From assembly GCF_032062135.1 (NCBI RefSeq), contig NC_092859.1, positions 156,990,526 to 157,054,525 of the forward strand: a DNA stretch of 64,000 bases, given 5' to 3'. Source of the DNA: Pyxicephalus adspersus (lineage: Eukaryota > Chordata > Amphibia > Anura > Pyxicephalidae). The notes under the pieces were generated by a model. That model had not been told where the DNA came from. It worked only from the letters and a program-made list of their open reading frames with translations, and did not search any database. This document shows positions 46,311 to 57,215 of this stretch, piece by piece. Every line of letters starts with the position of its first letter. The stretch's first letter is position 1. The translations under genes and the position numbers were made by a program.

Positions 46311-47275
46311 GCCTAATATTGTGTGGATCCCTCGTCTGAGCCATCAAGGCATGGACTGCTCAAGACCTCTAAAGATGGCTTGTGGTGTCCAGCACCAAGA
46401 TATTAGCAGCAGATCCCTTGGATCATACTGTCTTCACCAGCCCATAGTGTATCCTACTGCCATCTCTTCCCCTAGCAAATCCACACATACCCGGCCATCC
46501 ACATGATCAAAAACTAAACATGATTCATCAGACCAGGCCACCTTTTATAGCTCCAAGCATGTGAGTATAAATAACTGGACCATGGCAGTTATTTATACTC
46601 ACATGCTTGGTATTGGTGCTTTTAGTGATGTACATGGGTCACTTTGGGCACTCTCACTGGTGTGTGGTTATGCAGTGCTATACACAGAAAATTGTGATGT
46701 TGTGTGTTCTGATACTTTTCTTTTAAGGCCAATATTTTTCAGCAATTTTCAGTGTTTAGTAAAACTTTCTATGGGATATAGACAGACTCACTAACCTTTT
46801 ATTCCACCACATGTACATCACTGAGCCCTGGGCACCAATAGCCCTGTTGTTGGTTGATCTGTTGTCCTTCCTTGGACCACTTTCGGTAGGTACTAACCAC
46901 TACATACTGTGAACAACCCAGAAGACCTGCCGATCCCACCATATGCTCATCATTGAGCCTTCGGCATCAATGACCCTGTTGTTGGTCGATCAGTTGTCCT
47001 TCCTTGGACCACTTTTGGTAGGTACTAGGCACTACATACTGGGAACAACCCACAAGACCTTCCATTTTGACGATGCTCTGACCCATCGTCCAACCATCAC
47101 AAATCGGCCCTTATCAGACCCACTCAGATTAAAACACTTGTCCTATTTTCCTGCTTCCAACACTTTTCACTTGCTTAATATACCCCCTATCCCTACGTCA
47201 GGGGCCATTGGAACTAGATCACCAATGGTATTACCTTCACCAGTCAGGAGATTTGTTATTTAGTTTGATCGGTGA
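46287..47275 (-). pseudogene. Tc1-like transposon, internally deleted and mutated
   Basis: Plus-strand order matches an inverted Tc1-like element: the region after the TIR (CACCTGCCTAATATTGTGTG), GGCATGGACTGCTCAAGACC, ACCCGGCCATCCACATGATC and CATCAGACCAGGCCACCTT. The last of these encodes Lys-Val-Ala-Trp-Ser-Asp-Glu on the minus strand, with the first catalytic Asp. Then come GTCCTTCCTTGGACCACTTT, present twice at about 46865 and 47000, GACGATGCTCTGACCCATCG, and finally GTTTGATCGGTGA at 47263-47275 as the far TIR. The block at 46800-46920 is repeated at 46943-47060, an internal duplication. Consensus length is about 1.5 kb, so the C-terminal DDE part is mostly gone. Confidence 0.8.
46553..46610. 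repeat. Perfect 25-bp palindrome inside the Tc1 relic
   Basis: The arm 46586-46610 (starts CAGTTATTTATACTCACATG) is the exact complement of 46553-46577, with the 8-nt spacer GACCATGG. The right arm is where the transposase sequence is expected. The left arm replaces unrelated Tc1 sequence, so the left arm is an inverted copy of the right arm. Confidence 0.92.
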
Positions 47276-49401
47276 TCTCACTGCCGCATTTATCTGCTGC
47301 TACCTTACATTGTGCAGACACGACATTCACTGTAGGGGTGCCGTACAGCCGAGGGACATGTGCTCCATCTATAATAAAAGTCAACTACTGCAGATGGCAT
47401 TAATTCAGTCATTCCCCAATTCTCTACCAAGTGACTAAAGTGTTTTGTACAGAGGCTATTTGTGTAACCAGAAATCATCGCTATGACATTTAAAGACTCT
47501 TGCAATCTCTGTAACATATGCTAAAAAGCCATTTTTATAACTTCTCTCTTTTTATAGCACAATCACCTCCTCTTTTATTCTTTGTGAAAAGACAAGGCAT
47601 TAAAGAAGACTGCATTATGTAAGAGGATTTCCAGAGTGCATTTCAATAACACTAATTACCATTATGACCATTTATTGAAGCAGGGGGCCAAAATATACCT
47701 GTGGGAGGTAAAAAGAAATAAAATAGGAAAGCCTGGAGCCAAAAAACAAAGGGCATAGGTAAAAGGCAGATATGACGTGGGTTCAGGAGGTCAGAGAGAA
47801 GAGAGTTAAAGTGGGTGAGGGGAAGGAGAGGTTAAGGGTGGGGAGTGACCAGTTCAAGGAGGTCAGTTGGGGTCACAGGACAGAAAAGGGGGGGATAAGA
47901 AGGAGCAGGTGACCATTGGTGAAGAGAAGTTGTGGAGAAAAGAATAGCTCACCCACCTCCCTCTAGGATATAGGGGTAGTGGATGGTGAGTTTTGAAGGC
48001 GGTTGGGTCCAATGAGGTAGATGTTGAGAGGTCCTTCAGGTCAGTTCTGAAGGTAACATTATTGGTGCTGCAGGGTACCACCTTAGGTGTGATGTCTCTG
48101 ATTTAGTGTTATAAGAGGTAATATTCTAAGAGTGGTATAGTTGGCAAGGGGCTGCAGGTTTCGGGTATCTCTCTCAAAGCTGTAAAGAGCAGCTGCCAAC
48201 TATTAGAGTTTGATGGTAGCAGACACCGAAAGGTTGGCAATTATCAAAATATGGGTTGGAGCCTGAAGTAGTATGGACATTCCTATGCAAGCTGCATTTG
48301 CATTCAGATTGCTGAACATTTTGCCACAAATGTTAGCTTGTTTCTGGCTAACAAAGAACAAATTGTCAAAATAAAACTCCACTCTCACTTGCACCAGCTC
48401 AAAGCCACCAGGACGACACCAATAAATTGCTATAATCCATTCTTTGCATATGTTTGCTCATCATCACCAAGCTTGTCCTATGTATTTTCATTAAACCGCT
48501 TACCCAGCAGAAGGTAAGAGATGAAACAGTTTAGCCTGAGATTCCTGTCCTCCCAACGGTCAAACAAACCCGATTCACGAGGTAATGGAGTTATGTGTCC
48601 ATTCTGGTGATAGAACTAGGGCTGTGAAAATTCTAAATACAGCCTTGATTTTCCAGCATTATTGTTAAAGGAATGCTCAATTGCCATTATTATTCTAGGA
48701 TGAAATAAAAGGCTGCTCTTTACTTGCTGGCGTATGTTCTGTCTTGACATTACAAAGGCAAAAAGAAGAGATAAAGACTAGTAAATAGGAGAGACTGTAA
48801 ATAAACACAAATATTACGCTAAACTGCAGAGGTAAAAGCTGGGAACATTATGACCCCAATAAGTGACAAATAGCATGGCGTATGTAAAGGAATGTGTGCG
48901 TAGAGGAATACAGCAGATCTATAGAAGTCTATACAATGCAGCTGTTTCAGCTACACTTAGCAGAACCTATGGTAATGAATTCATTATATTGGTTTTATAA
49001 TCAGTATGCAATAATGTGTTGTCATGATTGGGTGATTTGTTCAAGCAATAATTTTTATGACACACAGTGACAGCCTTGCCAGGGCTCTGGTGCAGTTCTG
49101 CAGGTATCGGCAATATTGGTACTGCAGTTGCCAAAGAACTAGCTGTTTGGTTAGATATCCTGTACAACTATTTTGATATTAGGCCAGGTAGAATAATGCC
49201 AACAGTGCATAGGCATCCCCAATAATACCAACAGCACCGGGAATCATCAATAATGCTGGTTTTACCCATAGGCTGCACTTTTAAGACAAGTCTTTCTTGA
49301 CATTTTTTTACCATGGGGGAACTCTTAAAATAACCCCATCTAAAATTACTATATACACAGGTCACATTAGCACAGGGATTAGTAGGGAGAATGCTTTTTG
49401 A
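47276..49401. other. No gene; candidate unique block at 48400-48600
   Basis: 47690-48060 is purine-rich on the plus strand (GGGG, GGTGAGGGGAAGGAGAGG), an asymmetric stretch. 48400-48600 is complex and repeat-free. No coding frame has a recognisable domain. Confidence 0.3.
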
Positions 49402-49538
49402 GTTGCTGACACTGGGAAAAAGATCATTGGTGTCACCTAAATTGACATGAGAAGCATAAATCGCTCAGAGCTCAAGGAACCTCTATCAACCTCTGGAGGA
49501 ATACTAGGGTTCCATGGATCCCTGGTTGAGAAACACTG
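49402..49538 (-). mobile_element. hAT-like MITE, copy g (left part)
   Basis: The minus strand reads CAGTGTTTCTCAACCAGGGA, then a 14-base insertion relative to copy f, then TCCTCCAGAGGTTGATAGAG, GTTCCTTGAGCTCTGAGCG, GTCAATTTAGGTGACACCAA and TGATCTTTTTCCCAGTG. It stops before the right half of the family. Confidence 0.7.
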
Positions 49539-50199
49539 CTCCAGGCACATCTTAATACCTTAAACTTGAGTCCTGAAACTAAACAATATAACCGTATCTA
49601 ACATTATACTCTTGGATCCTTGTCCTTAGTCTATATTATATCCTTAAACCCCACTCCATCATCAATGCCCCATTACTTAAACCTCTAAATGATAATTGCA
49701 ACCTAATCATTTCCCCTGAACATTGACTTAAGCATAGAGATGGTTTTGGTGGGGGGTTCTAACTAGGCAATTACATGGGATCTCCGCCTTCTTCATGGTC
49801 CCAGTTGGCATACTGGTAGAGGGCTCAGTGAGTTAGGATGCTGTACATTTGGTGTCCCCAATTAAAATATGCCTATGGTCCTGTTTTTTCTAAAACCATC
49901 CTCGCTCTAAAAAAACTTTATCTATGCTAATTTACAGTAAACTTTCCAAGCCCAGAGCCTTCAACACCGAAAGCTAATGGCTAAAAGGTGTGCTGGAAAT
50001 CAGATGGCATCATAATGAGGCATGTGGTAACATTTATTATATCAAGTAAAACGTTTTTGTAAAGAAATCGTTAAATGCAAGATTCACTAAGATTTACACT
50101 TAACAAGACATTCACATATCATGTGAACATTGCATATCACATATAGCAGAACTCCAAATTTAATAAACCCCACCATCTTCTTGAGCCCCCAGAAAAACA
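49539..50199. other. No gene or repeat family recognised
   Basis: Ordinary sequence leading to the TA microsatellite. Confidence 0.4.
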
Positions 50200-50215
50200 A
50201 TAGATATATATACAG

Positions 50216-50249
<34 letters not shown>

Positions 50250-50275
50250 CATTTATATATATATATACATATAAC
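50200..50275. repeat. (TA)n microsatellite, interrupted
   Basis: TA dinucleotides dominate, with interruptions at CAG (about 50212), TTTATACATTT (about 50242-50255) and TACATA. The minus-strand frame 50087-50335 runs through it and is not a gene. Confidence 0.95.
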
Positions 50276-50882
50276 TCTATTCTGATTTCCTGATAACCTC
50301 ACAGGTCGATCCCCTGGTGTTGCTGGGTTGCACAATACGGAACAAATATAATGAGGATTCAGTGTATTAGTATTTTGATGTCTGTCATAATATTATTCAA
50401 GATTTTATAGGATTTAATTTGATTCTGGATCTGACTAAATCAATCCCCAGTCAGTTCTGCTATTAATTAGATACTGATCACTGCCTAGGTGGCCAGCAAA
50501 GCCTCCCGGCTATCCTCTGCCCCTATATACTATATGTCCCCCATAAGCACGTATCTGTAGCTAGTGCATAGGCAGGAAAGCTGCAATAAAGGAAAACAAA
50601 GCAAAAATACAGAGTTGGATTCCTCGACAAGGAACTGTTTAAAGCATGTCTAATCCTCTAAAACAACAACATTTTAATAAAGAATACACATTTTTACATG
50701 TGTTTGCTTCATTGTTCATCTATATTATAGGCAGGAACAAACAATGTTACTGGGAAGTAAAGGATAATCTCCATTGGCCTGAAGGGCCCTAAAGGGATAT
50801 ATGAAATAGAGCTAATAAAAAACATCAAGGATCAGACCAAAATTATGACAGAATGGCCAATGCAAATGCCCTGCCCATCCCA
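50276..50882. other. No gene or repeat family recognised
   Basis: Unique-looking AT-rich sequence. Confidence 0.4.
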
Positions 50883-51105
50883 TGGGCCTAATTTATTAAG
50901 CCTTCCAAAGGCTTGAGAAGATACAGTTTCATCAGTGAAGCTGGGTGATCCAGCAAACCTAGAATGGATATATTAGGTAATTTGCTTTTTGTTAGCAAAG
51001 TTTTTCAATCCTGGGTAAGATCCACTTCAGGTTTGCTGTATTACCCAGGTTCACTGATGAAAGTGTAACTTCTCCAGCCTTAAAGAGCTTTAATAAATCA
51101 AATCC
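50883..51105. mobile_element. Foldback MITE, second complete copy
   Basis: It begins TGGGCCTAATTTATTAAGCC and ends GAGCTTTAATAAATCAAATCC. The arms share TTTCATCAGTGAAGCTGGGT, GATCCAGCAAACCT and their complements. At 223 bp it is close to the copy at 42299-42523 (225 bp). The right end has lost the CAGGCCC terminus by substitutions. Confidence 0.75.
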
Positions 51106-51603
51106 AGTCAAAATCCCCTTAACAATGTGCCAACTAGAATCCATAGGGACCAAGAGGTAACTTTATGGTTCCAATAGTAATCATAACTGAAAGTAAATAT
51201 TTCAATAAGTGCCCCTGTTTACAAGACATCAGTCTAAGAGGAATCTCCTCACGTTGAAATGATATCCTTTCACATCCTGTATAGTTGTTAGGATGGAAAG
51301 TAAAGGAAAATCTCCCTTCTAACAGATGGCAACCAATTGATTAGAAAAGACATTTTTTTGGCTTTGGTTGAACTGAAGAAAACCTTTCCATTTGTTGAAA
51401 GGCTGCTGCTTCACATCTCTCTTGCCGCTGCAATAATTCCCCCACTTCTGAGTGTTTGGCCCCGTCACTCGCTGCGGTTTCTCCTGCCGTCTCGTACATC
51501 AATACACAGTCAACCACAGAGAGTGACGCAACAGCAGAAAGTCAACCTCATCCAACCGGGGAATTCTTGCAGCGGATGGACAGAAGTGAAGCAGCGGCTT
51601 TTC
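51106..51603. other. No gene recognised
   Basis: The plus-strand frame 51337-51630 (97 codons) has no recognisable domain or start context and is treated as chance. Confidence 0.35.
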
Positions 51604-51767
51604 TTTTACAATGGTTTTATTGATTTTTGAAAATTTAACAAAAGAAAAGAACACAAAAGAAAGATTGATGGTGAAATATACATCAGGAAACAGTGGTAAA
51701 TGGTAAAATAATTAGCAAGGAAACATAGTAACTTAGGACAACTTGAACCGTAAAGCACAACAAGAAA
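51604..51767 (-). mobile_element. Possible LINE 3' end, reverse orientation
   Basis: GGTTTTATTGATTTTTGAAA followed by an A-rich strand (AACAAAAGAAAAGAACAC) looks like the reverse complement of a polyadenylated retroelement 3' end. It abuts a plus-strand LINE relic at 51768, so if both are LINE pieces this is an inverted arrangement, as made by twin priming. Confidence 0.3.
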
Positions 51768-52330
51768 ATGTCAAGCAGTCACAGGAGTCAATGGGAAAAC
51801 GTTGGAGAAGTGATGAATAGGAAGACCCACAGGCTTTTGACAAGTAAGGAACGAGTGTGGAAACAATGGGTAATGAGGAAGGAGGGTCTGGATCACTATT
51901 CCTCAAGAAGCTCTGAGAGCTTGAGATCAGAATGTAGTGGAGTCGAAGAGGAAGAGTCCATGGACCACTTTCTGCTCCAATGTCCTTTCAATGTACACGT
52001 TTACAAAGAAGGGAGGTGTTTTATGAGTTAAGTGGAGTGGCTATATGGAGCATTCAAGAATCATTGAGATTTTAATACATTTTTTTGTAGTTAGTTAGTA
52101 CTTGGAATGCACAATACAAGTTTTTATAGGAAAACAAAATCAAGATGATGGTGAATGTTATTCTGCAATTGGTGGAAAAAAATTCAAGTTTACAGAGGCG
52201 GAGGATGTTGAAGAGGCCTTCATGAGGGCGTGGATAAACACTAGGTCTTCCTTCAATGTATTTCCCTTCTCAAGGGATTTTCTTAGTCCATCCTTTAACA
52301 CCTTAAACACTTAGATTTTGATATCCTGAT
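51768..52330 (+). pseudogene. LINE (Tx1/L1-like) C-terminal relic, frameshifted
   Basis: The frame 51768-52031 ends with VEEEESMDHFLLQCPFNVHV and then Tyr-Lys-Glu. This matches the Cys/His-containing C-terminal region after the RT of Tx1/L1-type LINEs, where Glu-Glu-Thr/Ser, Met-Asp-His-Phe and Leu-x-Cys-Pro-Phe are usual. After a stop, another frame gives Thr-Trp-Asn-Ala-Gln-Tyr-Lys-Phe-Leu (about 52098-52125), which fits the later YxTWxAR motif of the same proteins. The catalytic palm is absent. Family assignment is by motif memory only. Confidence 0.5.
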
Positions 52331-52727
52331 TGATATTTTGGAACAAAGGCTACATACCTGGCGAAGGGTTTTTCACTTTTTGGCCTTACATCGTTTTTGT
52401 TTGGTTTGGGGTCCGGCACCAATGCTTGGCAAATGCCAGTTCCACAATCTAATGCTACATTTTCCGCCTATAGCAAGCCCCCACTCAATTGCGCTATCCT
52501 AGTACATGGTTGCCCCCAGGACTTCTGTGCACAAGGGAAGATGTATGGGGAAGGACTAACAGTGGACCAGTGGGGGTGAATACTGGTGCTGCAGCTAAGG
52601 GGACCAGATTTTGCAAAAGTTTAAGGTCATTCCTTATAGTTGTCACTGCAGCAACTTTTCAGGATATGGGCAGCCGACGAAGATAAGTACATAATGTCTT
52701 CTTTTACCTGGTATCTTCTTTATGCAA
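52331..52727. other. No gene recognised; may include LINE 3' UTR
   Basis: GGAACAAAGGCTACATACCTGG and T-rich sequence could belong to the LINE above. Two short overlapping frames at 52397-52686 have no domain. Confidence 0.3.
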
Positions 52728-52941
52728 TGGGCCTTTTATTAAAGCCCTGCAAGACTGAAAAAGATAGGCTATCGGGGGAGAACCTGGGAGGTCCAGCAAA
52801 CTTGGAATGGATATATTTAAAACCTTTGCTAATATTTGGCAATTTTTTTTCAATCCTGGACTACATCAATTCCATGTTTGCGTGATTACCCATGATAATC
52901 TATCTTCTCCAGTCTTGGAGAGTTTTAATAAATCAGGCCCA
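52728..52941. mobile_element. Foldback MITE, third complete copy
   Basis: The ends are TGGGCCTTTTATTAAAG and its near complement CTTTAATAAATCAGGCCCA (52923-52941 region), so both terminal GGGCC words survive. The interior has GGTCCAGCAAACTTGGAATG and TTTTCAATCCTGGACTACAT, as in the other copies. It is 214 bp and the arms are more diverged, suggesting an older insertion. Confidence 0.75.
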
Positions 52942-53845
52942 ATGGCTATAGTGCTGCCAGGGTAAGGGATGATCTGCTCAGATAGTTAAGTAGGTTTTTT
53001 TTTACCCTTATTATTTTGTGTTTTTAGGAAAGTACTTACAATTAAGCCAACCTAGAAAAAAAGAAGCAACGTGTAACTAATCATGAAGGCAATTAAATGC
53101 TGCTCATCTTAAACATGATTAGTCTATTGACTAGTAACAAGGGCCACCAGTGTGCGGGTTGTTAATCCTATTACACTGACAAGCTGTGACAGAGTATAAT
53201 CAGGTGAATTCCGCCTTGCCAGAGAACAGAGGTTAGAAGAGGATCCATTTGTCTGGCAAATATCTCAACTCTTCCCCTATCAACAGCTCAACCAAGACAA
53301 ACACGTCCCTCTGGATAAAAGCGAGCCGCTTGCCAGTGCTGAGATCCCCAGAACTAAGTCAGCTATAAAAGCATATATTTCATAATATAGATCTGCAGCA
53401 AGAGTTATAATTAAAACTATTCCTGGTATAATGTTCGGTTGTCAGCTATCTGCAGGAATGAAATGCTCACTGGATGCTGCTTGAATTGTTATTTATAGCC
53501 AGTGGAATACAGAGCGGGAACATATGAGGGAGAATCTAGATGAAGCTTTATTTTTGAGGACCCAATAAACCTTCTAGCCTTTGTGGCCAACAAATAAATC
53601 AAGGGTTGCATGCCAACATCACCTTCGTAAATCTTCCTATAGGATACAGGTTTTCATGAAATTCTTCCTATTGTTTGTCTGGTGCTAAAGTTTTCATGAG
53701 TTCTGCAATTATCTGTAAAATTTTCACCATAGAAACATATCACCTAAGCATGACATCTCCCACACATAACCAACAAATAAGTTGTGCTGGTAATAAGGTA
53801 TTTATATATGTTACAAATTGATTATCTGGCAGTGCAGTTAGCCAC
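52942..53845. other. No gene; possible conserved non-coding element at 53080-53480
   Basis: 53080-53480 is about 400 bp of complex, repeat-free sequence (for example CATGATTAGTCTATTGACTAG and ATAATCAGGTGAATT) with no long open frame. It is one of the better enhancer-like stretches by texture. Nothing else was recognised. Confidence 0.3.
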
Positions 53846-54290
53846 CATTGGTCAGTGCACCCTCTCTGTTCTCTTCGTCACTTAGGTCGGCAGTGGAGAT
53901 TGGGTTCTCTTCTCTGCAGTCTGTTTATGACCCCCTAATTTCATGCTGCCTTGACCGAACTCTTGCCTGTGACCCTAACTCTGCTTTATCTCTTTTCTTT
54001 GGATACCGCATCTGGTGGATTGATCACCTGTGTATGACCTCTGGCTCTGTTCTGGGCTTGCCCTTGCTGGAATATTGGTACTGCATTATCTGTGACCTTC
54101 TGGTTCCGTGTCAGTCCCTCTGTCAGTCCTTCTCCAGACACCATTCCTTGCACACAGAAGTCCTTGGACAACTGTGCTAGAATGAGGCCACTAGGCTGAG
54201 CGGGGGCTTTCTATTGGAGAAGAGTGCGGTGTTAGATGGCAGACTGGTGTCTAGTGAGCACTGGTGCTGGACTAGGGTTTGACAATATAG
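53846..54290 (+). repeat. Pyrimidine-rich dispersed repeat
   Basis: It is built from CTG/CCT-rich words: GCCTTGACCGAACTCTTGCC, TGTGACC, GACCTCTGGCTCTGTTCTGG and GTGACCTTCTGGTTCCGTG. The 110-codon plus frame 53848-54180 is open only because of the CT-rich composition. Similar texture occurs at 8641-9060. The class is unresolved. Confidence 0.4.
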
Positions 54291-54603
54291 CTTTAGAAAG
54301 ACATATGCTGCTACACTGTGTAAGTAATATCAAGATTGCAGATACAGTTTAGAGTGCCATGACCACTGGGGGTGACATTTGTACTGCTATTGTGGCTGTA
54401 ATATTATTATTATTATAATGCATAAAAGTGTTTAACATTTGACTGTTGAATGTTCTGGCACTCATCATGGCTCCCACCAATAACTTTCTACTATTGCTGT
54501 GGTCACCCTCCCATGTATTGGGACAAATCCAGCCCTGATCATAAGATTACAGTAATGTATCTTCTTACGGCTTAATGACCATTGGAACCTATTCGAATCA
54601 GCT
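54291..54603. other. No gene; short (ATT)n at 54401-54418
   Basis: A short trinucleotide run (ATTATTATTATTAT) and otherwise featureless sequence. Confidence 0.5.
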
Positions 54604-55215
54604 AAATACATTGATTAGCCAAAACAGAAAAACCACTGACAGGTGAAGGTAATACCAGTGACTATCTGTTGACAATGGCCTCTGACAAGGAGGGGATGTT
54701 ATTAGACCATGAATGAACAGGTTTTGAAGGTGTTGGGGTTGGAAGTAGGAAAAATGGACACGTGTAAAATTCATAGTGACTCTACAAGAACCAAATTGTT
54801 ATGTCTAGCTGACTAGGTCAGAGGATCTCCAAAATTGCAGGTCTTGTGGGGTGTTTCTGTATATGGTGGCTAAAAACTACCAAAAGTGGTCCAAGGAAGG
54901 ACACCCGATGGACCAGTAAAGGGGGCATGGGAAGCGAATGCTCATTAATGTATGTGGGAGAAGTTATCCGGTCTGCACTGATCTGATGGAAGAAATGCTG
55001 TAGCATAAATTGCTGGAAAACATAATCTTGGTCATGATATAAAGGTGTCAGAGGATACAGAGCATCACAGCTTGCTGTATATGGAGATGTGTAACCCCAG
55101 GCCAGTCAAAGTACCCATGCCGGCTCCTATCCACCACCAAAATTTCCTATAATAGGTCCATGAGAGAACTGTTATAAAGAGGAACAGAAGAAGGTGGCTT
55201 GGTTTGATAAATACC
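54604..55215 (+). pseudogene. Tc1-like transposon, 5' part with TIR, truncated
   Basis: It starts with a TIR-like TACATTGATTAGCCAAAACA then AAAACCACTGACAGGTGAAG. It continues in plus orientation through AAAATGGACACGTG, where the transposase start is expected. Helix-turn-helix region words are TCAGAGGATCTCCAAAATTG and CAGGTCTTGTGGGGTGTTTC. Then come CAAAAGTGGTCCAAGGAAGG, AGTCAAAGTACCCATGCC, and AAGAAGGTGGCTTGGTTTGA (about 55187-55206), giving Lys-Lys-Val-Ala-Trp-Phe-Asp with the first catalytic Asp. TAG stops interrupt the N-terminal region. The remaining DDE domain and the 3' TIR are missing. Confidence 0.8.
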
Positions 55216-56639
55216 CCAGTCAAATAACAAATCAATGGCTGACTGAGCCCACAAGACCCTGCCATTGGATAGACCGGCCATTTAAGTTGCTCATCACCAA
55301 AATCATATATGCCCAAAGCATTCTTTGGGGTGCCATATTATAATCCAGTACCTTTTATATTAAAGACACTGCCCAGAACAAATACCGTTGTTTAAAACAG
55401 CTCTGGCAGTACTTTTATTTCCTCCGCTTTGTTCTGTATGTGCAGCAATGCAGCTTGTCAAGAGGGCTGGAGGAAAGTAAAAAAAAAGAATACCTGTAGA
55501 GGAAGTCATGCCAATTCTCAATGACAATAATCCATTGCTTCCTTTTAAGCTATAAGCATATGAGGAATCAATATTCTGTAAGTATGTTGTCTCTCTTATT
55601 TACTTATAAAGGCCCCCCGCAGAAGCTCTGGTTGTTCACTAGTAAGGAAATGATTGTGCGGGTTTCTTTTGCTCTCAGTGCTGATTAGCTCAGCTTGTCA
55701 TACCCACTCAACTCTTAGGCCATGATGCCGTAGAGCCAAGCTGCCTAGTTGCTTCTATTGATGTAGATAAATAGGAAGGCAGAGGACATGCTGAACTTTT
55801 ATATCTTTATATTTTACTGGAAAGGCTGAATGAGGATATGCAGAGTCGGGCTACTGGACCCACACTGACCGTCTCCTCTTCTCCCGGCGCCGAAGCTGGC
55901 ATCTGTTCCAGCACATGAGTCATGGATGCTCGGCAAACAGGAGGTAATCTTGGCAGTCGTGGGAAATTTACATAAGATACAATAAGAAAGCAGTCGTATT
56001 TGGAGAGCGCATCAAGACGGGGGATATTGAATGCTGCGACTTCACTTAGATAAAAAGCATCTCGGCAGGGCAGCAGGATTTTCAATTCTAAACTCTAAAT
56101 TAGTTCAAATGGAGTTTCATGTTCATAGAGAAATTATTTCCATCACCTCCCAAATTGTGAACGTGCTCTGGATTGACATAAGATAGAGGACGCCTGGAAA
56201 ACCAATTTTACATGATCATTTGCTTTGTATAAAACAAAAAAAAATGGCACATGGTGAATGTGGGTTAGAAATATAGGGAAGCTCTGCTCTAGGTCCAATA
56301 TATGTTCATACCCCCACCAGTCAAGAGGGAGGGGGCAATAATTGTTCAAACCTATAAGATCCATAATGGTCAATATACATCTGTGTATTAGCAGGAAGGA
56401 GTGAAGAAATTCAACATTCAAATTTTCATTGTTTTTAATGCAGAAACTTGATAATATCACCCATCAAAATTTTGCAATAAGGTCTAGGGCCACATTGAAT
56501 GAGAAGATCCCCAAGCACTAGAGGTTAATTACCCTCTAGTGCCCCGGGATCGCAGTGGATTCTCAAAGCTGCAATCATTCTTGCAGCCCTGGGAATCCTG
56601 TTTGCAATCCCCCACACTAGTGCTCCCTGGCTGTGGTGG
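55216..56639. other. No gene recognised
   Basis: Includes unique, moderately GC-rich sequence at 55800-56060 (for example CTCCCGGCGCCGAAGCTGG). The minus-strand frames 55807-56085 and 56143-56460 are open but have no recognisable domain. Confidence 0.35.
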
Positions 56640-56780
56640 CCTCTTACATTACTCACCAGTGGGAAGAATGTCACCCTTACAGATTGATAAAATCAGTTAA
56701 ACTGACCTGAAGGGCATAAATTGCTCATTGCTCAAGGAAACACTAGCAACTTCTGGAGGAACCCTGGTTGAGAAACACTC
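56640..56780 (-). mobile_element. hAT-like MITE, copy h (left part)
   Basis: The minus strand reads GAGTGTTTCTCAACCAGGGT, TCCTCCAGAAGTTGCTAGTG, TTCCTTGAGCAATGAGCAAT, CCTTCAGGTCAGTTTAACTG and AAGGGTGACATTCTTCCCAC. This is the best preserved copy of the left half and gives the clearest family consensus. Confidence 0.75.
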
Positions 56781-57000
56781 TACTAAAGACTGCAAGCAGT
56801 CAATAGATGGTATAATTATTAAAATTGGATTTTTTTGCGCTTGAAATGTAATTAGTAAACAATATCAATTCATACTTGGGCCTTACCTTGTCCTACTTCG
56901 TGGAACAGCCCTGTAACAAATCATACACTACTGATAACTGTACTTGTTTCCAGCATTGAGGCTTGACAAATCAGAGCCATCAGAAACAAACACAGTTATT
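56781..57000. other. Spacer, possibly the upstream part of the next repeat
   Basis: Contains GACAAATCAGAGCCATCAGAA and similar words, but no second copy in the window confirms a repeat. Confidence 0.3.
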
Positions 57001-57215
57001 GCAGTTTGTTACATGTTTTACATGAGGACATAGCGCCATCTACTATGGGCAAACGCCATCCACAAAAGATCATAAAAGATCAAGTGACCCATCGTAACCA
57101 ACTTGAACCTGAAAAAAAAAGATATGGAGAGTGAGTCAATGTGATTTTACCCATGTGTATTCTCATCTAAAAACAAGTACCTTTTTATTCTGAATGGTTT
57201 ATATTTGAGTATACA
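57001..57215. repeat. Dispersed repeat, copy related to 4715-5070
   Basis: GTTTGTTACATGTTTTACAT, GAGGACATAGCGCCATCTAC, AAGTGACCCATCGTAACC and GGTTTATATTTGAGTATACA follow the order of the copy near 4.7-5.0 kb. The central part is shorter. Its class is unresolved. Confidence 0.5.

Noticed and set aside
53848..54180. 110-codon plus-strand frame
   Set aside because: Open because of CT-rich repeat composition; low-complexity repetitive words rather than a protein.
55807..56460. Two minus-strand frames of 92 and 105 codons
   Set aside because: No recognisable domain and no shared splice signals; treated as chance.
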